Shown here piece by piece: positions 1 through 9,271 of a stretch of DNA of 64,000 bases; the stretch's first letter is position 1; the number at the start of each line of letters is the position of its first letter. The notes beneath the pieces were generated by a model that had not been told where the DNA came from, did no database searches, and worked only from the letters and a program-made list of their open reading frames with translations. The position numbers and the translations under genes are program-made. Source of the stretch: Cymbidium sinense. Taxonomy: Eukaryota > Streptophyta > Magnoliopsida > Asparagales > Orchidaceae. Location: contig CM038229.1 in the NCBI GenBank assembly GCA_021442155.1, forward strand, positions 72,932,443-72,996,442, written 5' to 3'.

Positions 1-780
1 TTTTCTAAGTGTATGGACATATATGAAGAAAAGAAGGTTAAATTAGTCGTCTATAAGTTGTGAGGCGGAGCCACAACCTGGTGGGAGCAATTACAAATAC
101 ATCGCCTCCATGAAGGAAAATGCCCGATTCGATCCTGGTCACGAATGAGGAGACTAATTTGCAAACGATTTCTTCCTATTGATTATGACCAAATTCTTTA
201 TCAACAATATCAAAATTGCCAACGGAAGATCAGTTAGCAAGTATACGGAGGAATTTTATTGTTTGAATGCACGAGTGGACTTATATGAACTAGAATGCCA
301 CAAGTTTCACGGTACCTGGGAGGTTGAAAGGACTCTATTTGTGAACAACTATCTCTTCAATCTATTTGGCGCTTAGCAGAAGCTGTCAATTTAGCTTACA
401 AAGCTGAGAGCTTTCCCAACGGCACTCATCCAACAGAAGAGCCTACAGTGATTCTGTTATTGATGCAGGACAGCTCCCTTCAGCCTAAAAGAGGAATTCA
501 GATTCAACCCCGTATGCAATCTCCTCCAATGACCCCGTGCATGTTCAAAAGAATAGTGACAAGACACCTGTAATACATGAAAAAATTAATCCCTATACTA
601 AACCAACCACTCTCAAGTGCTATAGATGAAACCAGCCAGGCCACAAATCCAATGAGTGTCCAAAACGAAAGAATCTATTACTGCAGGGTGTCGATGACGA
701 TGAAACAGAATTTAATATGGCTAAGGATGAAATGGATCAACCTGAAACTGAATTTGTTGAAGGAGATAATGGCGAACCCT
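1..780 (+). pseudogene. Decayed gag with broken CCHC zinc knuckle
   Basis: Translating 1-376 in shifting frames gives retrotransposon capsid features: a GGA..WWEQLQ segment (about 62-95), R.W..M.R....RFLP (about 135-180) and YTEEFYCLNARVDL (241-283). These are typical of the plant retrotrans_gag domain. A TGA interrupts the GGA motif near 61 and the frame shifts around 180. At 619-660 a zinc knuckle is recognisable (C-Y-R-stop-N-Q-P-G-H-K-S-N-E-C); the codon where the second cysteine belongs is TGA. The usual function is RNA binding and particle assembly. This copy cannot make it. Confidence 0.75.
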
Positions 781-859
781 TAACATGTATTATTGAGCGT
801 ATGCTACTAACCCAAAACCACAATCAAGGACAATGACATTCCATTTTTCAGACAAGATG

Positions 860-1140
860 TACTATACTAAAGAAGGTATGTAATGTTATAATTGACAGTG
901 GAAGCTGTGAAAATCTCATTTCCTCTATTGTTATCAAAGCTTTACAACTTCTAATAGAGTCTCATTCGAGTTCTTATCGTATCGGTTGGATAAAGAAAGG
1001 GAATGAGACTCTAATAAACCAAACCTATCGGGTACCTTTCTCTATCGACAAATCATACCAAGATATTGCTTTACGTGAAGTTGTAGATATGGATGCGTGT
1101 CACTTATTGCTTGGATGATCATGGAAATTCGATGTAAACG
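860..1140 (+). pseudogene. Decayed retroviral-type aspartic protease
   Basis: Around 886-925 the reading I-I-D-S-G-S-C-E-N-L-I-S-S matches the active-site region of Ty3/gypsy proteases, with the catalytic Asp kept in a DSG triad. It continues through LRVGWIKKGN-like and VPFSIDKSYQDI-like stretches to DMDACHLLLG near 1086-1116, after which an in-frame TGA (1117-1119) stands before the expected arginine/proline-tryptophan end. The protease would cleave the polyprotein. It lies directly between gag and RT, as expected. The stop makes it inactive. Confidence 0.7.
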
Positions 1141-1196
1141 GAAAACATCATGGTCGGAAGAACAACTATACTTTCTACTGGAATCAGAAAAAAATT

Positions 1197-2575
1197 GTGT
1201 TCTTACCCCTTAGTGCCAAACTAGAAAATGTGGTACAACCTAGTCTAATCATTACAAGTGGTTCTAACTTCTATAGTGAAATGAAACATGCTTCTGAATC
1301 ATTTGCTTTAATTTCCAAAGCTTTTCCACTTTCTTCGGACACCAAGATACCATTGGAGGTTAGTGTTATACTCAAAGCATTCCCACTAGTTCAGACTAGT
1401 GAAGAATTACAGCAGCTACCACCTCTAAGATCAGTACAACACCAAATAGATTTCGTACCAGGAGCAAGCCTACCTAATATACCCACATTACAAGATGGGG
1501 CCAAAGGAAACCAAAGCTTTACAAAATATTATGGATGATCTTCTTACTAAACAATTGATTCAAACAAGTCTAAGTCCATGGGCAGTCCCACCCTTGCTCA
1601 TTCCCAAGAAAAATGGTAGCTGGAGAATGTGCGTAAACAATCGAGCAATTAACAAAATCACGATTAAATATAGATTCCCAATTCCAAGATTTGAAATTGA
1701 TCAATTGCATGGGGCAACATTCTTCTCCAAGCTTGATTTGAAGAGTGGGTATCATCAGGTTCGAATAAGGCCAGGGGATGAATGGAAAACCCCATTTAAA
1801 ACTAGCTAAGGACTTTACGAATGGTTAATGATGCAATTCAGATTATGTAATGCCCTAAGTACATTTATGCGACTTATGACAGAAATTCTCAAATCGCTTT
1901 TGGGAAGGTGTGTAGTAGTTTATTTTGATGATATATTCCTCTATAACAAATCACTAGAAGACCATTTACATCAGTTAAAGGAAGTATTCCAGATCCTAGA
2001 GGAGAATCAACTTACAATGAATTTGAAGAAATGTTCTTTTCTTACTACTGAAGTCTTGTTCCTTGGCTACCTCATCAGTGGGAATGGGATTCAGGTTGAT
2101 ACTGAAAAGGTGAAAAGCATAGTAGATTGGCCAATGCCTACAAATATACATGAAGTGAGAAGTTTCCATGGACTAGTAACATTTTATCGTAGATTCATTA
2201 GAAATTTCAGTTCAATTGCTACACCAATTACAAATCATCTCAAAAAGGGTTGATTAACATGATGATCAGACCGAGAGAATAGCTTTAATGTATTAAAAGA
2301 AAAACTTAGCTCAGCTCCAATACTTACGCTTCCAAACTTTAATCAAGTCTTTGAGGTGGAATTGGATGCTTGTGTTACTGGAATTGGAGCAGTCCTATAC
2401 AGGAAGGCAGACCGATTGAATACCTTAGTGAAAAGCTCGGTGAAGCGCAACAAAAGTGGACTACTTATGAACAAGAACTTTACGCCGTTGTCTAAGCTTT
2501 ATAACATTGTGAGCATTACCTCATCCACCAAGAATTTGTTTTTCATAGTGATCATCAAGCTTTAAAGTATATCAA
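1197..2575 (+). pseudogene. Decayed reverse transcriptase-RNase H
   Basis: The pre-RT linker [21 protein letters not shown] is at about 1416-1480, followed by a frame change near 1490. RT then runs 1495-1809 ([36 protein letters not shown]) and, after a stop at 1807, 1828-2253. The catalytic YFDDI box is at 1921-1935, so both active-site aspartates remain, and the FLGYLIS and [18 protein letters not shown] blocks follow. A further stop separates the RNase H start ([14 protein letters not shown], 2356-2400). The RNase H remainder is scrambled after about 2430. This would copy element RNA to DNA but is now split into at least four frames. Confidence 0.85.
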
Positions 2576-2599
2576 TACACAATGACATCCCCACCGATT

Positions 2600-3935
2600 A
2601 AGACAACTCAATAGAGTTGCCGACGCCTTGAGTAGAAGAGTGTCCCTCCTCCTAACACTTCAAAATGAACTTACAAGCTTTGACAACATCAAGGAATTGA
2701 ATAAAGATGACATATTTCAAGGACATCTGGAGACAGTGTAATCAACATATCTATCCCCAAGATTACACGATTCAACAAAGATTCTATTTAAAAATTCACA
2801 CCTATGCTTACCCGATACATCCCTTAGAACTCAGGTCATCTCAGATTTACATTCAGGAGGACTCGCTGCTCATACTGGTTAGGATAAAATCATTGTTGCA
2901 GTAGAAACTAGATTCTACTGGCCATACCTCCGCGAGATATTACAAAATTTATACAAAGATGTGGGATTTGTCAATTAGCAAAGGGGCATTCACAAAACAC
3001 AGGACTTTACTCTCTCTTACCCATCCGGAATAATATTTGGGAAGATCTCAATATGGATTTCATATTAGGACTGTCGGGGACACAACATAGAAATGATTCT
3101 GTATTCGTAGTTGTTGATCGTTACTCAAAAATGGTACACTTCATCTCATGCCATAAGACTGCCGATGTTGTCAACATTGCCAACTTGTTTTTCTCTGAAA
3201 TAGTTCAATTACATGGATCCTAAAACTATAACATCAGATCATGATGTTAAGTTCATTAGCCATTTTTGGAAGGTTCTTCAGAAAAAGTTTGACACTTCTC
3301 AAAGCTACAACAACACGTATCATCCCCAAATTGATAGTCAAACGGAGGTCGTTAACAGGACACTTGGATCCATCATCCGAAGCATAGCAAGAGATAAACC
3401 AAATTCTTGGGATTTGATCTTACCCCAAGCCGAATTTGCCTTTAGTAGTATAATCAATAGATCCATAGGATTAACACCTTTTGTTGTTGTGTATACAAAA
3501 CATCCAAATACTGTCGTAGACCTCCGTGAACTTCCACCTGGAGTATCCCATAGATCTAGTGAAGCATTAGCTGAGCACATATCACAGCTGCATCGGGATG
3601 TTCGAAACAAACTAGAAGCCACAACTAGAGAATATAAAGCTTATACAGATCGCCATAGACGGCTCAAAGTATTCAAGGAGGGAGATCTCGTAATGGTTCA
3701 CCTCAGAAAAGACCGATATCCTGTGGGCACTTACAACAAATTACAAGCCAAAAATATTGGGCCCTTCTCTATAAGCAAGAAAATTAATGATGACAATACA
3801 TATGTGATCGATTTACCTGATGAGTGAAAAATCTCAATTCAATGTCAAAGATATCTTTGAATATCATCCATCAGACGCTGCAGAAACCAATGAAAAGAAC
3901 GTGCCAGAGTCGAGTTCATCTGAGGACAGGGAGAA
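2600..3935 (+). pseudogene. Decayed integrase with HHCC finger, core and C-terminal tail
   Basis: The HHCC finger is visible in pieces: DLHSGGLAAHTG at about 2842-2878 and, after a stop and frame change, C-G-I-C-Q-L-A-K-G near 2960-2990. The core follows: [10 protein letters not shown] (first catalytic Asp, about 3050-3075), VVVDRYSKM (about 3108-3135), then the longest open piece at 3213-3827 with TSDHDVKF (second Asp) and QTEVVNRTLG (catalytic Glu, about 3337). The tail has VFKEGDLVMVHLRKDR and an IGPF motif. A stop at 3825 cuts the frame, and FNVKDIFEYHP continues in another frame to about 3935. No chromodomain was recognised. Confidence 0.82.
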
Positions 3936-4268
3936 CTAATGCAGCCGAATCAAATCCAACCCTAAAGTTGACTCCCATACAAATTGCTTATACGTTGTTT
4001 TTTTCACATATTTTGTTATTACCTAGTAGTGAGGGAGCACAAGGGCCCCTGACATATAACTAACTGAGCGAGTAGTGGAGAGATAGTCTCTTTCTGGTAT
4101 TATTCCTTTTTTTTTTCTCTTGAAAAAGCTTTGCTTGGTGTTCTCTATTCCGTAGAAGGAGAAAATTTCATTCCCTTCTATTGATTGTATCAATTTCCTC
4201 TTCTCTTTGTTTCTACATCAAATACACAATACTTTACAATAAATATATACTATTTGTGTATTAGTTGA

Positions 4269-4322
4269 GCGTCACATGACGCTATATTATTCGAGTCTGG
4301 ATGTAGAGCTATATCCAGACTC
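4269..4322. repeat. Two adjacent short inverted repeats (hairpins)
   Basis: GCGTCA-CA-TGACGC occupies 4269-4282, a perfect 6-bp stem. GAGTCTGGAT at 4293-4302 pairs perfectly with ATCCAGACTC at 4313-4322 around a 10-nt loop. They lie just beyond the candidate 3' LTR of the chromovirus copy and could be remnants of a small transposon end or an LTR regulatory structure. No function can be assigned. Confidence 0.6.
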
Positions 4323-5005
4323 CACACATAATTATCTTTGAAGAAAATAACTCAGATTTTAGAGAGAAACACATTGGACAAGCCACTTGACAAATATTTT
4401 ATTGCCAAATTATTAACTAAATGTAAGTGCAACAAAAGTAAAATATATGACAAAATAATTCCTTATATATGACCAAAATGTGACAAATAGAGAGATAAAT
4501 TTCATTTCAAGCCTAGTAGAGATAGCCTATCTAAAATCTAGATCACTTTAGGACATTTAATGCAATCGATCAACTTCATTGCACAAAGATTAGAGAATAT
4601 ATAAGGGCATTTTAACAGTTTTCTTCACCAAATCAAATGAATGAATGAACCTATAGGAGAGTCATATGGAAGAATGGAGTAAGAAATTATCCATCTTCCA
4701 GTGAGAATATTTAAACATAAAACTAGTTATCTTCTCTCAACTAGTTCAATAAAAAATGTTTTCAATACAATAGAAATTGGAACTAAGTGTATTTCCTCAA
4801 ATATGAATAGCACATTAACCCCTCCTGGGTAACTATCTAAGCTCTCTTACTCCATTAATATGTAAGGCGAGGTAATCTGGATAATATTATTGAAGGAAAG
4901 AACTTTAGGGTCAGCCAAATTTACCTAAGTTTGCATGAACAATTGACGGCAGCAGCTGATTCAGCCTTTGAATTGAATTCAACAGACTTTAAAAAATGAG
5001 GAGGA

Positions 5006-5011
5006 TTTATT
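5006..5011 (-). terminator. Candidate polyadenylation signal for the demethylase gene
   Basis: The minus strand reads AATAAA here, about 195 bases beyond the stop codon of the demethylase gene. This is a reasonable distance for a plant 3' end. AATAAA is common in AT-rich DNA, so this is only a candidate. Confidence 0.3.
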
Positions 5012-5205
5012 ATCCCGCATATCTCTTGACGAAATGAATTGTGATAAAATCTTTCACACAAATAACTCTGCATTGCTGGCTAGGCCTGCTTAAACCAATC
5101 AAGTCAATTCTTTAGAAGTGACTCGCGACAAATCAATTCAACAATCAATCTGTTTCATCACTGTGCTTAGCACAGCCATATGAGCAGAAAATCAATCTAA
5201 AGATG

Positions 5206-7575
5206 CTAAGAATTATGGATTCCATTCATTGTTCCTATCATAGTTTTCTTGGAACTTTTAGCAGCCTTTATCCTTGATATAAGATCTTCTCCTTGACTGC
5301 CCAATCCGTTTCTCCCAACCAATTTAGTGCCAAAGCTACGGTAAAGTAGATTCAATCTCTGCTCATCTCCATCTATGCCAACAAGCTCTAAAACATGTTT
5401 TTTTGAAATCAAGCCATAAAGAAAAAGTGATCCTGATCCAAGCTTTCTCTCACCAATTGCCACGCGCACCAAGGAAATGGAATCAGGATTACCTGGAGTT
5501 GGATCATGAAGAGCTGAAAAATTACCAAACGATAGGTCGGGACACTTAAACAAGTTATCCAAATCCAATACTCCGTCCTTCACATCTGTTTTATCCACCA
5601 TCTGCATCTTAGATCTCTCAGCTGCTCGAGATATGTTAGCTGCCTCTCTGAAACCACTGAGGAGCGCTCCATGCATTGTAGCAGGATACCTCCTGTTTGT
5701 TGCCTCTCCAGCAAAGAACACCCTCCCATTGCCAATGCTCTCTCCCAAAATATCATAATCATCGCCTGAAGATCCAACAGCCACATAAGAATAAGATCCA
5801 TATGTGAACTTATCGGCTCCCCAACGTGTGCAAACTACCTGTAATGGATCAGGAACCTGAATTCCCTTGGGAGCAAATATACCCCGAAGAATACCAAGGG
5901 CCCTTTCAACTAGTTCTGTCGGAGAAGCCTTCTCAAAAGTAATGGCTGATTCCCCTGCAACAAGAGCAACCAGAAGAGGTCCACCAGAGACAGAAGAATA
6001 GCTATAGAAGAGAAAAAATTCTCCTCTTTGACAGGAATCTCCTGTCAAATGCCCGAAGGTGTCGATTGAGCCGCCCCAGAAATCATAAGGAAACAACATT
6101 GCCACCTTGTTCAATAGCCCGAATCCTAATCTATCAATTGCTTCCTGTTTCTGTGGTGGAAGAGGGGGCACAAACTCAATAACCCGCTTTTTAAGAACTC
6201 CAAGTGATACGGTGCATAGGGCCATATCACCACGAAAAGTCTGTCCATCAACATAGACCATGACTCCATCACTTCCATACTGAATTCTGTTCACCGTTTT
6301 CCCATAGAATATTGGAATGCCCTCTGCGAGAGAACGAATAAAGTGACCATTGCCACCAGGAATGAAGCAGTGATCACCTCCCATCTCATAAGGATCGTCC
6401 TGGTCCCAGAAGGCCAATGAAAGGTCGGAGAGAAGAGCAGCATTGGCATACTCAAGATTGGCAAGATGCCAATCCAGAAGCATCCGCTCCTCGGCAGGCT
6501 CAGCGGCGCCGTACTCCCGGCGGAAGGCCTCGAGGGCTTCACCAAGAGAGACATCAACAGACTTCAACTCATCCATGATAGCCTGCCGGAGCTTGCAGAC
6601 CTTCTCAAGCAGCTGATTGAATGCAACCTCGATTCTCGAATCGACCGCGCGATCCACAGGCCGACCGTCTGGGAGGTAAAGCGGGCACTTATCGCGGACC
6701 TTATGAAGTGGGAGGCCGAGTTGACGCGCGAGCACTCCTAGGGGATTTCCATTGATGCCAGTGAGAACACTACCCCCAAGGTCGGCGGCGGCGACGACGC
6801 CATCGCCCTGCATCTTTCTGGTAAGGACACGACCGCCTGGGCGGAGACGCCCCTCGAGAACAATAACCTTGAAACCTAGCGAAATTAGGTGGCGGGCGGC
6901 ACCAAGGCCGGCGAAACCGGCACCAACAATAATGACGGAGGGAAATGAAGGGGGAGAAGGCGGAGGAGGAAGAGGAGGATTGCGGACAAAACCGAAATTG
7001 ATGTAAGCGTACCGGCGGAGGAAAGAGTGTGCAGCAGTGACGAGATGGTGGTGTTCGGAGAGGATTGCAACGGCGGCGGCTTCTTCGGTGAGCCAAACGG
7101 AGGGATTCGTTCGCCAGCGAGCGACGATGTGGTTTCGGACGATGATATAGTTCGCTTGGGAGGCGCCTCCAATGATCGGGATGACGTTGGACTCGATCTC
7201 CTCTTCAATCAGGGAATCAACCGGAAAACCTACGGAGATCGCTATTTGAGCCTCGACCTCGAGGTCGCGGGCAAGGCGGGAGGACGAGGACGAGGGTAAG
7301 CGTCGGGAACGGGAGGAAGAGGAAGCGTAGGAGAAATCGTCGTCGGCGATATGCTCTTGAAAAAGCTCGTCCATGGCCTTCTCGCTGTAAACAAAGCCGC
7401 CGCTTGAACGGGAGGAATGCTGCCGAAGGGCGTGGGAAGGGACCATCCCAGGGAACAGCTTCTTGCGGCGACGGCGCTTCAGCGATGGTGAGGATAGAGG
7501 TTCTCCGGCCGCATTACGAAGAGGGTTAGGTTGTGAAGCGTCGCCTGCGAGGATAGGATCAGAACCATTTTCCAT
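5206..7575 (-). CDS. LDL2: LSD1-like lysine-specific histone demethylase (SWIRM + amine oxidase), LDL2-like
   Basis: A 789-residue protein in one uninterrupted exon. The start ATG is at 7575-7573, the first in frame. A basic KRRRRKK stretch at residues 33-39 is a likely nuclear signal. A Ser-rich linker follows, then a SWIRM domain at about 105-198 (ISVGFPVDSLIEEEIE, YIIVRNHIVARWR, YINFGF). The FAD/amine oxidase domain spans about 213-650, with dinucleotide motif GAGFAGLGAARHL (218-230), GRLRPGGRV (242-250), the flavin-contacting Lys at 490 in LLNKVAML, and the C-terminal FAD motif FFAGEATNRRYPATMHGA (620-637). The family removes methyl groups from histone H3 Lys4 in chromatin; Arabidopsis LDL1, LDL2 and FLD act this way on flowering repressors. 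The N-terminal AMDEL motif (residues 67-71) resembles LDL2, but LDL1 or FLD cannot be excluded without alignment. GC content falls strongly from 5' to 3'. All expected residues are present and it looks functional. Confidence 0.93.
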   Translation of the reverse strand: MENGSDPILAGDASQPNPLRNAAGEPLSSPSLKRRRRKKLFPGMVPSHALRQHSSRSSGGFVYSEKAMDELFQEHIADDDFSYASSSSRSRRLPSSSSSRLARDLEVEAQIAISVGFPVDSLIEEEIESNVIPIIGGASQANYIIVRNHIVARWRTNPSVWLTEEAAAVAILSEHHHLVTAAHSFLRRYAYINFGFVRNPPLPPPPSPPSFPSVIIVGAGFAGLGAARHLISLGFKVIVLEGRLRPGGRVLTRKMQGDGVVAAADLGGSVLTGINGNPLGVLARQLGLPLHKVRDKCPLYLPDGRPVDRAVDSRIEVAFNQLLEKVCKLRQAIMDELKSVDVSLGEALEAFRREYGAAEPAEERMLLDWHLANLEYANAALLSDLSLAFWDQDDPYEMGGDHCFIPGGNGHFIRSLAEGIPIFYGKTVNRIQYGSDGVMVYVDGQTFRGDMALCTVSLGVLKKRVIEFVPPLPPQKQEAIDRLGFGLLNKVAMLFPYDFWGGSIDTFGHLTGDSCQRGEFFLFYSYSSVSGGPLLVALVAGESAITFEKASPTELVERALGILRGIFAPKGIQVPDPLQVVCTRWGADKFTYGSYSYVAVGSSGDDYDILGESIGNGRVFFAGEATNRRYPATMHGALLSGFREAANISRAAERSKMQMVDKTDVKDGVLDLDNLFKCPDLSFGNFSALHDPTPGNPDSISLVRVAIGERKLGSGSLFLYGLISKKHVLELVGIDGDEQRLNLLYRSFGTKLVGRNGLGSQGEDLISRIKAAKSSKKTMIGTMNGIHNS

Positions 7576-8198
7576 GGAAGTTCGCCAGTAGGGCAGTACA
7601 CGCTGCGTCTAAATTCGACAAAGAATGGGGAGGAAAGGTTTTTCGGTAATTTATGCTTAATCCGTTGACAAATAAGAGGCAGTTTTGTAAATAGGATTTG
7701 TTCTGAATTTATGTTAACTTTTAATGTGCAACAATAAAATTTTATTAAATGTAATAAACTTTCACTTTGAGTCAATTGCATAATTAAGGTTATATTCGAG
7801 AGAGCGATGTGACAATATGGACTATGTCATTTGGAATTAAGTTATGGCCATATTTTGGCTGTATTTTAAAAATTTATAGCAAAAAAATTATAATTTTCAA
7901 TTTGATCTGAAAATCTATGATTATAACTAAAAAGTTATCATTTAATTTTTATAAAAGAAAAAAAAATTATATACACTTTATAATTTTTTCATAGAGCAAT
8001 GTTCTTTGGAACTTATATATCACTAGGAGTCCAAAACTAGGCACTTAAAATCATCATTATCCTTGGACATCTTAGTCATTTATCCAATAATTATTGTGTT
8101 GCATTCAACTCTTCTCTCAAGAGATTCATGCATAATTGATTCTCTATAAGCCTCAACTCGCCTCTCCGATACCTTCTAGTTAGCAACACAATCCTCTT

Positions 8199-8282
8199 TG
8201 ATGACTTGAACTTTCTTGTAGTTAATCTTCAGCTTCCAACTGATGACTTGAACTTCCTTGTAGTTAATCTTCAGCTTCCAAC
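8199..8282. repeat. Direct tandem duplication, 2 x 42 bp
   Basis: Positions 8199-8240 and 8241-8282 are the same 42-bp sequence beginning TGATGACTTGAACTT, differing at one base (CTTTCTTG against CTTCCTTG). It is a recent tandem duplication in non-coding DNA. Confidence 0.95.
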
Positions 8283-8462
8283 TGATAATTTTTATCTTTT
8301 AACCAGATTCTCCAAATTAACAAAGCACTCAACAATAAGCTATTAGGCAGATACCCCTTAGTGCCCTATCAGTGGGACTTGGGAAGATCGAGCCCTTTGT
8401 TTTGATCATCTCTCGTGTAAATAAGATTGATTATTGGTATCATTTTAGATATCTCATTTGAC

Positions 8463-8468
<6 letters not shown>

Positions 8469-8510
<42 letters not shown>
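8469..8510. repeat. Dinucleotide microsatellite (TC)21
   Basis: An uninterrupted run of TC, 42 bases long, in non-coding DNA. It is perfect and so likely to be variable in length between individuals. Confidence 0.98.
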
Positions 8511-8515
<5 letters not shown>

Positions 8516-8826
8516 CATTTGAGTTATTTTTATGATAAACTTAAACACCTATATAATCTTCAAGATTTAAATCTGAGATTTCTGAAGCAAGGAATCAACC
8601 AAATGATCTAGGCAAAGGACACACTTGTCTCATCTTTGATGACTGCCATTTTCAACTAGACTACTACTCAATTCAGATCTCAATATCCCTCAATAAATGG
8701 GCCTATATGATAGCTTCAAATAGATTTTCTACCAACTCTAACACATCCTTTACCAAGAATTTTAATTCAAGTGTTAGTCAAAAGTGACACATACTTTGTA
8801 CATGATTGCTTGCTGCTAAATGATTA

Positions 8827-8843
8827 ATATATATATATATATA
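8827..8843. repeat. Short AT dinucleotide run
   Basis: A 17-base alternating AT tract inside AT-rich intergenic DNA. Confidence 0.9.
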
Positions 8844-9271
8844 GTAGGTTACATCGATATGAATATGAGGATACAAATATGATATGATATGAAGATGTGA
8901 CACATTTAATTTTAAAAATGTAGAACACAGATACGCATGCGACATAATATTATAAAATATAATAAATATAATATATATTAAAATAGAATGTAATAATCAC
9001 ATAATTATATAAATATTAAAAATTATAATATTATAATGACAAAAACTATTGACATTTAATAATACAAGATATTGAATAAAAGCCAATATATCATTTTAAA
9101 ATCATGATACTAGTTAAAGTAAGAGAAAAATTTATAAAATAATGAATATAATAAAAATAATATCTAATCAAATTTTAATAATGACTTAACAAATGTAATT
9201 AGTAACAATTTTTAGAATAGTTTTTTCTTCTTCTCCTAAATGCCTCTTAGGTTTTGCTTGGCTCCAAGCGG

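Larger units (their letters stand above)
1..4063 (+). mobile_element. Ty3/gypsy retrotransposon internal region, chromovirus-like, 5' truncated by the window
   Basis: Gag, aspartic protease, reverse transcriptase, RNase H and integrase signatures follow in this order on the plus strand, which is the Ty3/gypsy order. Reading frames are broken by many stops and frameshifts, so this is an old inactive copy. The RT and integrase C-terminus (a GTYNKLQAKNIGPF-type segment followed by FNVKDIFEYHP) look like the chromovirus group, perhaps the CRM or Reina branches; that assignment is from memory of family style. The 5' LTR lies outside the window and I cannot set the 3' LTR boundary without its partner. 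Confidence 0.85.
3936..5205. other. Non-coding stretch between the chromovirus and the demethylase gene
   Basis: No supported gene. The left part (about 4027-4260) holds GGGAGCACAAGGGCCCC followed by TGACATATAAC, a possible start of the 3' LTR, then pyrimidine-rich DNA with TTCTCT runs that resembles an LTR R-U5 end; neither boundary is proven. The right part (about 4330-5205) is AT-rich and should contain the 3' untranslated region of the minus-strand demethylase gene. Confidence 0.45.
7576..9271. other. AT-rich intergenic region, upstream of the demethylase gene
   Basis: The first few hundred bases should hold the demethylase promoter (minus strand); no convincing TATA box was seen. The rest holds no supported gene. 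About 8850-9050 has short degenerate GATATGATATGA and ACACAGATACGCATGCGAC stretches reminiscent of small non-autonomous transposons, but no terminal repeats were found. Confidence 0.5.

Noticed and set aside
6752..7299. Several open frames on both strands overlapping the demethylase gene
   Set aside because: They are by-products of the GC-rich coding sequence; only the 789-residue frame has domains.
8850..9050. Small inverted-repeat transposon (MITE)
   Set aside because: Word style is suggestive, but I found no terminal inverted repeats or target duplication.
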